Shown in pieces: positions 33,912-44,735 of a stretch of DNA of 64,000 nucleotides (within the stretch, counting starts at the first letter, position 1; the number at the start of each line of letters is the position of its first letter). A program made the translations under genes and the position numbers. Source of the stretch: Mallotus nudiflorus (Eukaryota > Streptophyta > Magnoliopsida > Malpighiales > Euphorbiaceae); contig CANTUR010000630.1 in the NCBI GenBank assembly GCA_947683625.1, positions 3,348,001-3,412,000 of the forward strand, in the 5' to 3' direction. Under the pieces are notes generated by a model. The model worked only from the letters and a program-made list of their open reading frames with translations. It searched no databases and was not told where the DNA came from.

Positions 33912-35304
33912 TATTGCATTTTAAACCCACAAGCACATAATTGTGGTTGTAGTACATAGATATTGTTCCCTTTAGGATTGTATATTGACTACTAACAATT
34001 TTTACCTATGATCTCAGTTAGTAAATTGAATAATTTAGCAAGGTCTAAAATTTGAATAATAGAAACGTAATTGGAAGTAAAATTAAATATTTGTAATCAC
34101 AAAGCCTAGGTTTAGTTTTACTATTCCAATTTAATCATGAACACATCATTATGCAGGAATTTTGAATTTAGCTAAGGTAATTGCTCTAAAATACTTAAAG
34201 TCTCTCTTAAGTTCAATTAGGCATGCAAGGATTAAAATCTAACCTACTCTTGTGATTAATAATTTAATCCAACCTCATTAAGATTTTTAGCAATTAATTT
34301 GTCAGTATAATCTATTGTCGTGAATCCTCAAAAAGCTCGCATACTCTCATTTTCGAGTGATCTAAGTTCTAAATGTTTTAAGTTAATGAATTCCATTAAC
34401 TCTTGTTGGTGAATTCATCTATAAATATGCAATCAAACAAGCACGAAATGATAACAAAATAAATATTACAATATAAAGAATTAACTAAAATTCAAATCAA
34501 ATATAAAAAACTTCTGTTCAAATCATTTCATGGAATATCTACTCTTAATCAAGACTCTGAAGGAAAACTTAGCCGTACATGGCTATGGTGAAATCCATAA
34601 ACATAATCAAGAAGACAAAAAGATGAAAAAAGAAATAAAAAATGAGCTCTTAGTCTTTTTTCCTGGTCTTCTTTAATTTCAGTCTAGCCGCCCCCTTTTG
34701 ATATTTGTGACCCTTTGTCCCCCCCCCCCCATGAAAAAGAATCCTCTTTGATCTCCAACTCCTTTTTATTTTCAAAATAGGAAAAATTTCCCTTCATGAT
34801 ATGGTTTTAAGGCACAGCCATGCGCTAATCCAAAGTGATCTGTGAATTTACACGGCACACTGGACGGTTTCCAGTATGAGCAAGTTTATTAGCCATGCAT
34901 CATTTTGGGTAAGAAATCTTCACTCACACGATGTGGTGATGTTGTGATACTGCTATGTTGATATTCAAGTGTAGCTGGCTTCTTCATGCCTCACACATGG
35001 CTGGGTCATAGCTTTTCCTCATTTTTTTCTTCATCACACGACATATGCATGTCATGCTATATCAAAAACTTTATACTTAGCTCAATTCCTTTTTGATTTT
35101 TGGGGCCCACACTAGACATAAAAGACAAAATCAATTAAAACTCAAATAAAACTTCTTAAATATACAATAAAGAACAAGAATCCTTATTAAATACTAACTT
35201 ATAAAAATCTCCTAATTAAACCCAAAAACTATTTAAATTAATTTATTCCTTATTTAAAATTTATTAAAATTCAACTCCAAAACACGTAAATAATAAACAT
35301 ATCA
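33912..35304 (-). repeat. 5' LTR of Athila element 1
   Basis: About 1.39 kb; plus-strand ends tattgcatttt (from TGTTGC) and ...atatca. It aligns along its length with 19314-19383 plus 23615-24987. Both LTRs hold a run of C near a 'ttgtgaccctttg' word (34720 and 24360). Confidence 0.85.
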
Positions 35305-35309
35305 ATAAT
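35305..35309. repeat. Right target duplication of Athila element 1 (ataat)
   Basis: Matches 19309-19313. Joining the two flanks at this word restores the sequence order seen uninterrupted near 37765-37800 and 41455-41490. Confidence 0.85.
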
Positions 35310-36221
35310 TTATCATACGATTAGAATATACTTATTGGTCAAAACTGAAAAGTTTATATCATTTATAATATCATATCAATTTAGGTCAACTTAGAAAATC
35401 TAAATATCTTATAGTAATAGCAAAAATTAGAAATAGTTTCAAAATTTAATTTTTATTACACTCTTCAAAATTAAAAATTCTTTACCATTTACTCTATCTA
35501 ATCACATTTCAATCTAAATATCTTTATATAGATATTAATAAGAAAAAATTTATAACATACATTTTTTATATCCGAATATAAAATTTGTTTACATATAAGT
35601 TTATGCAAATTCTATAATTGCATTCTATAATCATACATACACCACTAATGTAATTCTATGTGATTGCATCTTTGGTGTTGCTGTTACTTGTTAGTTATTA
35701 GTTATTATTTTTTACTAATAATATAAATTGATACCCTTTGGCATTGTTAGATACTAAGCTTATAATAATAAATAAAATAATATTTAGTTTTTTTTTTAAA
35801 AAAAATAGGTATTTAAGTCAATTTACTATTTTAATTAAGATGGATAATCCTTCTAAAGATGCCATTTTAATTTTTTTTTGTAAGTTCAAACATCTAATTA
35901 CAAAAGAATTGTTTGAATACCAAATAGCAAAACCGAAAAAATTTTGGACACAATTTCTGCATTTATTTCTTAAAAATATTAATAAAAAATGAATCCATTT
36001 AAGATTAAGTTGTCATATTAAGTTAAGTCTATTTAATCTAAACCAAAAAGAAATATATATAACCCATACAAAAAAAGTTCGGCTTAAACAGATAAATGAT
36101 GCCAAACCCATTTCCCCAAACCTATCCAAAGTCTTATATCCTCCCAAAAACTCATTTTTTTAAAAACATTTCCCATTTTTTCAGCCTAAAAAAATAGTAG
36201 AAAAGCGAGTAACAAGACACA
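35310..36221 (+). repeat. Spacer of RIP-like array, copy A
   Basis: Starts with 'ttagaatatacttattg(g/a)tcaaa' and is repeated at 37785-38663 and 41470-42351. It ends with 'cagcctaaaaaaatagtagaaaa' just before a RIP-like copy. One 84-codon frame (35738-35992) is not kept in the other copies and is not called a gene. Confidence 0.8.
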
Positions 36222-36663
36222 TGAGTCTTGTCAAGAAAACTTTTAGGAAGAAAAATGTCAAAATTGAAAAACAAAAACAAAGTAGCATATCGAATAAAAA
36301 GGGAAAAGAAACACTGTTGACATTGTAGGTGACACTTTTTAGTTTTCTATAGAATCCACTCCAAGTGAGTGTTAAAACTTTATTAGAATATTCATTTTGG
36401 ATAAATCTCATTTAGTGCATGGGTTCCCTTATTTTGGAAAAGAATATGTTTTTATATTTAAAGTAACTTTAGTAGCCAATGAGGATAGGAACAAAGTTGA
36501 GTTGATTTTTTAGCTTTTAATTTTTTTTGTTATGTTTTAAATCAATCACATCGAAAGTTAAATATGATAGCTTAAACATACTCAATAGTGTGGCTCAGGA
36601 TATAGATTTTGTAGAATTAAAATTTTTATCTATTTATAACAAACACACAAAAATGAGAACAAG
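36222..36663 (+). pseudogene. RIP-like pseudogene, copy 2 (3' truncated)
   Basis: Same family as copy 1. It starts ATGAGT at 36222, contains the N-terminal part with a frame change before 'gaatccactccaagtgag' (36351), and stops short at 'aatgagaacaag' (36651-36662). There it joins the tail of copia element 2, so the core helix with the IQM-x-x-EA motif is absent. The leader again lacks a signal peptide. Confidence 0.55.
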
Positions 36664-36914
36664 AAATATTCACTCTCCATGATATTCACTTTCCAATTTG
36701 AGGAGAAGTATTACGAAATATCCTTGTATTGAATGTATATATTCTAATTGATTATCTTGCCTTAGTTAGGATTGATCAAATCCTACTATATCAGCCTTGG
36801 GAGGAGATTCTAGTTGACTTGTACTTATATTTATATATATGTTATAATTGTCCTACAGTAATATACAAAATGCAGCTTTCCCATTACTTGTCTCTTTCAT
36901 CTGCTACTTTCACA
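36664..36914 (+). mobile_element. Copia 2-type tail and LTR between RIP-like copies 2 and 3
   Basis: 36664-36708 matches the 3' tail of copia element 2 (ttcactctcc...gaggagaagt), and 36709-36914 matches its LTR. The rest of the element is missing. The junction with copy 2 lies in a short shared word (aatatt), pointing to deletion through microhomology. Confidence 0.8.
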
Positions 36915-37027
36915 AATGACTTTAGTTAAATTTATTTATCAACATTTACTATTAAACACTCAATCTTTTTTAAGAAAATGTACATGAATGTGATTCAATT
37001 ATCAATCATAAAAAAAGTGAGAAAAAA

Positions 37028-37735
37028 ATGCATGATTCATCTAAAAAAATCCTAGAAAGAAAAATGTCAAAATTGGGATTGAACATAGTATATCTGATTA
37101 AAAAGAGAAAATAAAAATTATTGACATAGGAGGTGATAGTTTTCAGTTTACTGTAGAATCCACACCAAGTGAGTATGACAACTTTATTAGAAAATTCATA
37201 ATGCATAAATTTTGTCTTGTGCATGGGTTCCTTTTTTTGGGATAGAATATGTTTTAATACCCATCTTAAATGAGGTTGTATATGATTTTAAGATCTTGAA
37301 AGTAACTTTAATAGCCAATAAGGATGGGAACAAAGTTGAGTTGATATTTTTAGTTTTTTATTTTTATTTATTGGATTTTGAGCCAATCGCACCGAAACCC
37401 AAAGATGATAGTTTGTACATAATCAATGGTATGGCTTAGGATATAGATTTTGCAGAATCAAATTTTTTTTATCTATTGACAATAATTACACAAAGATGAG
37501 AACAAGCAAATATAATCTTTTACTAAGTAAGCATGCTTTACAATCTATAATCATTACTTTGTTGAAGTTTAATTATAATAATCCACATGATAAAATCGAG
37601 AAAGCAATACTGGTAATCATCCAAATGATTGCTGAGGCTGTGATATTTCATACCATTTAGGTTTATAAGACGTACAAACCTTTTAGAGACATCATTTTAA
37701 AATTTTTATAGGTTCAAACATTTGGTCAAAACTAC
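37028..37735 (+). pseudogene. RIP-like pseudogene, copy 3
   Basis: Full-length copy of the array gene: Lys-rich leader from ATG at 37028, then broken N-terminal part, then the core helix near 37616-37650. The motif reads IIQMIAEAVIF, so the glutamate is kept and the catalytic arginine position is isoleucine; a stop follows soon after (TAG near 37659). Several frameshifts lie between. No activity is expected. Confidence 0.6.
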
Positions 37736-38663
37736 TAACGACACCATAATTTAATTATAATAAGAAATATAATTTATTATACTGTTAGAATATACTTATT
37801 GATCAAAGCTGAAAAGTTTATGTCATTTATAATATCATATCAATTTAGGTCAACTTAAAAAATCTAAATATCTTATAGTAATTGAAACAATTAGAAATAG
37901 TTCCAAAATTTAATTTTTATTATACTCTTCAAAATTAAAAATTCTCTACTATTTACTCTATCCAATCACATTTAAATCTAAATACCTTTATATATATATT
38001 AAGAAGGAAAAATTTATAAGATACATTTTCTATATCCAAATATAAAATTAGTTTACATATAAGTTTATGCAAATTCTATAGTTGCACTTTGTAATCATAT
38101 ATACTCCACTAATGTAATTCTATGTGATTGCACCTTTTGTGTTGTTGCTACTTGTTAGTTATTAATTATTATTTTTTAATAATAATGTAAACTGATACCC
38201 TTTGGCATTGTTAGATACTTTATAATAATAAATAAAATGATATTTAGTTTTAAAAAAAGGTATTTAATTCAATTTACTATTCTAATTAAGACAGATAAAC
38301 CTTCTAGAGATACCATTTTAATTTTTTTTTTGTAAGTTAAAACATCTAATTACAAAAGAATTGTTTGAATACCAAAATAGCAAAACCAAAAAAAATTTTA
38401 GACATAATTTCTTCATTTTTTTTTCTTAAAAAATGTTAAAAAAATGAATCCATTTAAGATTAAGTTTCATATTAAGTTAAGTCTATTTCATCTAAACCAA
38501 AAAAAATATAACCCATAAAAAAAGGTCTGGCTTAACTTGATAAACGACGCCAAACCCATTTCCCTAAACCTATCCAAAGTCTCCTATCCTCCCAAAAACT
38601 CCTTTTTTTTTAAAAAAAAAAAAATTCCCATCTCTTTTAGCCTAAAAAAATAGTAGAAAATGG
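37736..38663 (+). repeat. Spacer of RIP-like array, copy B
   Basis: Homologous to 35310-36221 and 41470-42351. It is cut at 38664-38668 (agcaa) by a solo LTR. Confidence 0.8.
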
Positions 38664-38668
38664 AGCAA

Positions 38669-39930
38669 TGTTGGTGCAAAACCGCAAATGCACGGTATCG
38701 CCAAGTAATATAAAAAATATTATTCCTACGAGGACTTGCTTTAATCACCTTTCAACCTAATTCTTTATTGTCTAAGTCTTTTGAATATGGAATTTTGAAA
38801 GAAAATTAAATAGCAATTAAATAAATTTATAAAGAAAAATAAATTCTAAAAGTGAAGGAATAAACAATTAGTGAATGCAATGGTTGGGAATTTAATCTTT
38901 TCACAATCCTTAGTTAACCTTAATTAATGAACCTACTAGTCTTGTAAATCTTGTGTAATTCAATTTATTGATTAATCTCTCTCAAGTATCAACCAATTTT
39001 AATTCATAACCTTCAAACAAGAATATTAAATCCCAACTCTCGTTGTGAACTCAATCCCCTGAATCAAATTATAAATTTGTTCACCCACACCCAATTGAAA
39101 TTTAATTTACTTATGATATCCCTACCTATAAGCAATTTAAATCCATATTTATAGTTCCATTAAGATTTTAATCTCTCAACCTAAAACCCTAATTATAATT
39201 ATGCTAATGGTGATTAAGCATCAACATATAATAAGCACAATAAATATAGTTTGCAAGAACTATTAATTCATTAATTAAAAGAAAAATGAATTCATGTTAA
39301 ATCGTCAATTCCTAACCAAAATGAATTTGGCCTAGCATGTTGGAGAAATATCCAATAAAATTCTCAAAACAACCCGTGGAAATTACAAAAATAAAGAAAG
39401 AGAGAAGAAAATAAAAACTAGAATTGTGTTCTTCAATCTTGGCTCTTGAATTCCCTTGAGCTTCTCCCAATTTTTCTTACATTTTCCAGTGTTGATTTGT
39501 CCCCAAAATCATCTCCGATTGATAAGTAAGTGATTCTCTAAAATTTCCCAAGAGTCCTCCTTAAATAGGGAGTATTTGATTGCCAAAATCTTCCCAAATT
39601 GACTGGCCTGCGACAATAGCGTTTTTGTTGCTGTCTCAGTCGAGATTTATCAAATTTTCCTCCTTTGTGCTTCTGTTGTAACAACCGACCTTAGCCCCCT
39701 CTTTTACACTACAAATTCGTCCATGCATCTCCAGTGTGATAACAACTCATGGTAGCCCCTAAATTCGAGTCGAACACCTTTTAATCATCCTAAAAGAGCC
39801 TCAATTCACCTACAAAAATAAAGAAACAAAATAAATATAAAACTAACATTATAAATTTAATTAAAACACAAAAACTACATAATAACCATACTAAAACAAT
39901 TTAAATAAAAATGCAATTCTCATATAAATA
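38669..39930 (-). mobile_element. Solo LTR of the Athila 2 family
   Basis: 1262 bp flanked by agcaa on both sides (38664-38668 and 39931-39935). Read on the minus strand, its end (gcgataccgtgcatttgc...ttgcaccaaca) matches the LTR ends at 51590-51620 and 59940-59973. No internal sequence is present, as expected after recombination between two LTRs. Confidence 0.85.
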
Positions 39931-39944
39931 AGCAACCAAAACGC

Positions 39945-40397
39945 ATGAGTCCTAACAAGAAAACTTCTAGAAAGAAAAATGTCAAAATTGAAAAACAAAA
40001 GCAAAGTAATAGATCTAATGAAAAGGAAAAAGAAACATTGTCGAAATTGCAAGTGATAGTTTTTAGTTTTCTATAGAATCCACTCCAAGTGAGTGGGAAA
40101 ACTTTATTAGAAAATTCATATTGCGTAAATATCATTTGGTGCATGGGTTTCCTTATTTTGGGAAAGGATATGTTTTTAAGGTGTTGAAAGTAACTTTAGT
40201 AGCCAATGAGGATAGGAACAAAGTTGAGTTTATTTGTTAGCTATTAATTTTTTTTTTGTTATTTTTTAAGTCAATCACACCAAAATTTAAAGATGATAGC
40301 GTATACATAATCAATAGTGTGGCTCAAGATATAGATTTTGTAGAGTTAAAATTTTTACCTATTTACAGTAAAAATGCAAAAATGAGAACAAGAAATA
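39945..40397 (+). pseudogene. RIP-like pseudogene, copy 4 (3' truncated)
   Basis: Starts ATGAGT at 39945, close to the right target duplication of the solo LTR, and ends at 'aatgagaacaag' before the copia tail, at the same point as copy 2. Same broken N-terminal layout. Copies 2 and 4 therefore derive from one already truncated ancestor. Confidence 0.55.
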
Positions 40398-40620
40398 TTC
40401 ACTCTCCAACTTAAGGGGGAGTATTAAGAAATATTCTTGTATTGAATGTATATATTCTAATTGATTATCTTCCTTAGGATTGATGAAATCCCACTATATC
40501 AGCCTTGGGAAGAGATTATAGTTGTCTTGTACTTATGTATATACATGTTGTAATTGTCCTACTGTAATATATGAAATACATCTTTCCCATTACACTTCTC
40601 TTTCATCTATTGCTTTTATA
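40398..40620 (+). mobile_element. Copia 2-type tail and LTR between RIP-like copies 4 and 5
   Basis: 40398-40421 is the copia tail (cactctccaacttaaggggg) and 40422-40620 the LTR. It is equivalent to 36664-36914 in the preceding unit. Confidence 0.8.
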
Positions 40621-40733
40621 AATATCTCTAGTTAAATTTATTTATTAGCATTTACTATTAAACACTCAATTTTTTTTAACAAAACTTACATGAATGTGAT
40701 TCAATTATCAATTGCAAAAAGGGAAAAAAAAGC

Positions 40734-41440
40734 ATGAGTCATCTAAAAAAAATCTTAGAAAGAAAAATGTCAAAATTGAGAATGAATGCATATCTGATAA
40801 AAAAAAAGGAAAAGAAAAATTGTTGACATAGGAGGTAATAGTTTTCAATTTACTATAGAATTCACACCAATTGAGTATGACAACTTTATTAGAAAATTCA
40901 TAGTGCATAAATTTTGTCTGGTGTGGGTTCCTTTATTTTGGGAAAGAATATGTTTTAATACCCATCTTATGTGAGGTTTATATGATTTTAAGATCTTTAA
41001 AGTAACTTTAGTAGCCAATGCAGATAGGAACAAAGTTGAGTTAATATTTTCAGTTTTTAATTTTTATTTGTTGGATTTTGAGCCAATTGCGCAGAAACCC
41101 AAAGGTGATAGTTTGTACGTAATCAACGGTATGGCTTAGGATATAGATATTGTAGAATGAAATTTTTTATCTATTTACAATAATTACACAAAGATGAGAA
41201 CAAGTAGATATAATCTTTCACTATGTAAGCATGCTTTGCAATCTATAGTAATTACTTTGTCGAGGTTCAATCATAATAATCTACATGATGAAATCGAGAA
41301 AGGAATATTGGTAATCATCCAAATGATTGCTGAGGCTATGATATTTCATACTATTCAGGTTTATAAACATACAAACCTTTTAGAGACATCATTTTAAAAT
41401 TTTTGGAGGTTCAAACATTTGGTCAAAACTACTAGAGGCA
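40734..41440 (+). pseudogene. RIP-like pseudogene, copy 5 (best-kept C-terminal part)
   Basis: Leader ATG at 40734, broken in the N-terminal part. The C-terminal part has the longest open piece of the array (41194-41397, 67 codons). Its core helix reads IIQMIAEAMIFHTIQ: the glutamine stopped in copy 1 is intact, the glutamate is present, and the arginine expected after EA-x is again isoleucine. This shared change in copies 1, 3 and 5 suggests that it predates the duplications. The copy is a pseudogene. Confidence 0.65.
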
Positions 41441-42351
41441 CCATAATTTAATTAGAATAAGAAATATAAGTTATTATATGGTTAGAATATACTTATTGGT
41501 CAAAACTGAAAAGTTTATGTCATTTATAATGTCATATCAATTTAGGTCAACTTAGAAAATCTAAATATCTTATAGTAAAAGAAAAAAATAGAAATAGTTC
41601 CAAAATTTAATTTTTAGTATACTCTTCAAAATTAAAAATTCTCTACCGTTTACTCTATCCAATCACATTTAAATCTAAATACCTTTATATAGATATTAAG
41701 AAGAAAAAATTTATAAGATACATTTTTTATATCCGAATATAAAATTTGTTTACATATAAGTTTATGCAAATTCTATAGTTGCATTCTATAATCATTCATA
41801 CACCACGATTGCATCTTTAGTGTTGTTGTTAGTTGTTGGTTATTAATTATTATTTTTTAATAATAATGTAAACTGATACTCTTTAGCATTGTTAGATTCT
41901 CAATTTATAATAATAAATAAAATGATACACAGTGTTAAAAAAAACGTATTTAAGTCAATTTACTATTTTAATTAAGACGGATAAACCTTCTAGAGATACC
42001 ATTTTAATTTTTTTTGTAAGTTCAAACATCTAATTGCAAAAGAATTGTTCGAATACCAAAATAGCAAAACTAAAAAAAGTTTGGACATAATTTATGCATT
42101 TATTTCTTAAAAAATATTAATAAAAACCGAATCCATTTAAGATTAAGTGTCATATTAAGTTAAGTCTATTTCATCACCAAAAAAAAAATATAACCCATAA
42201 AAAAAAGTTCAGCTTAACCCGACAAACGATGCCAAACCCATTTCCCCAAACCTATCTAAAGTCTCCTATCCTCCAAAAACTCAATTTTTTAAAAAAATTG
42301 CCCATCTTTTTCAGCCTAAAAAAATAGTAGAAAAGGGGGCAACAAAACACA
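41441..42351 (+). repeat. Spacer of RIP-like array, copy C
   Basis: Third copy of the spacer, uninterrupted, ending 'cagcctaaaaaaatagtagaaaa' before copy 6. Confidence 0.8.
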
Positions 42352-42912
42352 TCAGTCATGTCAAGAAAACTTCAAGAAAGAAAAATATCAAAATTGAAAA
42401 ACAAACGCAAAGTAGCATATCTGATAAAAAAGGAAAAGAAACATTGTCGACATTGCAGGTGATGGTTTTCAGTTTCTATAGAATCCACTCCAAGTGAGTG
42501 TGACAACTTTATTAGAAAATTCATATTGCATAAATCTCATTTGGTGCTTGGGTTCCCTTACTTTGGGAAAGAATATGTTTTTAAGGTGTTGAAAGTAACT
42601 TTAGTAGCCAACGAGGATAGGAACAAAGTTGAGTTGATTTTTTAGCTTTTAAAATTTTTTTGTTATGTTTTAAGTCAATCACACCGAAATTTAAATATGG
42701 TAGCTTATAAATACTCAATAGTATGGCTCAGGATATAGATTTTGTAGAATTAAATTTTTTATCTATTTAAGCAAACATGCAAAAATGAGAACAAGCAAAT
42801 ATAATCTTTCGGTGGGTTAGCATGCTTTGCAATATGCAATAATTACTTTGTAAAAGTTGAATTATAATAACCCACATGGTGAAAAAGCAATATTGATAAT
42901 CATCCAAAAGAT
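42352..42912 (+). pseudogene. RIP-like pseudogene, copy 6 (array end)
   Basis: The leader ATG is changed to ATC (catcagtcatg). The N-terminal part (from about 42481) reads on further than in other copies before a TAG near 42642. Homology to the core helix ends within it at 'atccaaaag' (42901-42910), after which unrelated sequence begins. The array is broken off here. Confidence 0.55.
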
Positions 42913-44350
42913 TTGTTAAGGATGCCAATTAAATTGATAATTGACTCAAAATTTAATTTTATGATGCTTATCATAAAAGGAAAAGTATTATTGAGATACA
43001 CATATAGGTGTAGTAAAAAAATAAAAGAAAATTATACAAAAAAAAAAAATTCATTTATTCAAATAAATCTAGTTTTGCATAAAAAAAGAAGAATACATGA
43101 CTTAATTTACTACTTCTAGATTAAATAAATCTTAAACAATTCCAATTATGCTATGATGAATTGAAATATATCTCATACTCCATTTAGAGTTTTCAATTAT
43201 ATTTATTTTGGCATGGTTCATAATTTCTTTCCGAATTAGTTATAATCTATCTAGCTTATTTTACATCACAAACTCACATTTAACACTCTAAATAATGCAC
43301 TTATAATAGCGACTTTAAGACTTAAAAAAACTTAAAATTAAATATAAAAGAGTAAAGAGATTTTAAAATATACCACATTTTAAAAAAATTTATAGAATGA
43401 TGCTGTAGAAATATTTTTAAACACGATAACTTTGTAAAAACTACTATAATTTCAGCCTGATTAAGGGCATAAAACGATTTTTGGATTATATAAGTCAGCA
43501 TTTGATAGTTTGATCAGTTAAAGGAGTCCATGACAAGTCTTCAATTCTACAAAAATGCTATGCCCGCCTATCTTATCATGTTAAATAGGATTCCTTTCCA
43601 ATTTTTTTTGGTTAACGAAGTGTATGCGATTTAAATGAATATTTTATAAAATTTATTTTAAATAAATTTTATATTTTAATACATTATGTTTCTTATAAAT
43701 TTATAATTCAAAATAATTTTTTACTTGGTCAAAAATTTTCTTTCAAAAATTTTATAATTTTAATTTTTTAATTTCACATTACATCATTAAAATGTGATTA
43801 TTTGAAATTTAAATTAATATTTTTTTGGTGAAAAATATTTAATGTATCATTATTTTCTTTTTTTAAAAATATCCTTTTAAATATTTATTTTCTAATTATA
43901 TTTTAAACATATCGCAAATGAGATCCAACTCCAATAGCTTTATTAGTAGTAAGCTAATAGAGGTAACGGGTGCATTTCACACTATACTTGTTACAAGGAA
44001 AAAAAGGGAAAATGGTGGTGATGACCAAAAAAGAAGAAAACAAAGAAACAAAAACAAGTGAAAGGATGAATTGATGAGTACAGGATTACTCTCGACGTGG
44101 AATACTTGTATTGATGTACCCAACACCAAAATAACTGTTGCTCCTACATTTGTTGCAACCATTTGAAAATGGAATAAGTAAAATTTTGACCATGTAGTTT
44201 CTCATTCGGGAGATTAGTCCTGCATATACTGGATATATTATCTAGGGTAGGATTTGTAACACATTAATCAAGTAATTTACACTTGACCATTGAAAATGAA
44301 ACACATATATTTTTATTATAAATTTCACCATTAGGTGTAATACACCCAGT
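42913..44350. other. AT-rich spacer, nothing recognised
   Basis: Short frames (for example 42913-43119) show no family features. No repeats tied to other parts of the window were noticed. Confidence 0.5.
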
Positions 44351-44735
44351 TGTTGAATAACAAAACTTGTTTTGTTATGACATATATGTGGTCTGAATCA
44401 AAACAAGAAAAGTTGTGGCTAAAATTAAAAGAAAGCAATAGAAGAAATGTTGTGTCTAAAGTTAAAAGAAAGGAATGATGATTAGTGTTGGCTTTCCACA
44501 TGAATGGTTTAGTATAGTGTTAGGTGTAATGTGTGTGGTTTTAAATATTTTAATTATGAGCATATTGAGTGGTTTATATTAATTCGGAGTTTGTATAAAT
44601 ACCTCCTCTTCCTTACATGGTAATCATCAAGCAAAAACAATTCAAAATAAAAGTTTGACTTAAAAGAGTTGCAAAAACATTTTTTAGTTCTTGAGTATTT
44701 GAGATTTTTTTTTATCTTGCTTTTTTTTTTCAACA
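44351..44735 (+). repeat. 5' LTR of copia element 3
   Basis: 385 bp with a TATA box (tataaatacc, 44594) and a degenerate primer site (tgggataagagc, 44739) after it. Matches 60648-61041. Confidence 0.85.

Larger units (their letters stand above)
19314..35304 (-). mobile_element. Athila (Ty3/gypsy) element 1, minus strand, split by a nested element
   Basis: A complete insertion with 5-bp target duplication ataat. Read on the minus strand: 5' LTR 35304-33912, primer site (tttttggcactgttactggcg, ending near 33889), gag, protease, reverse transcriptase, RNase H, integrase, a tandem-repeat region, an env-position ORF3, a polypurine tract and the 3' LTR. The 3' LTR is split by the 4.2-kb element at 19384-23614. 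Without that insert the element is about 11.8 kb. The conserved Athila junction after pol (a 'tgggaggcaaccca'-like word, near 28428-28441) is present. All genes carry stops. Confidence 0.9.
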
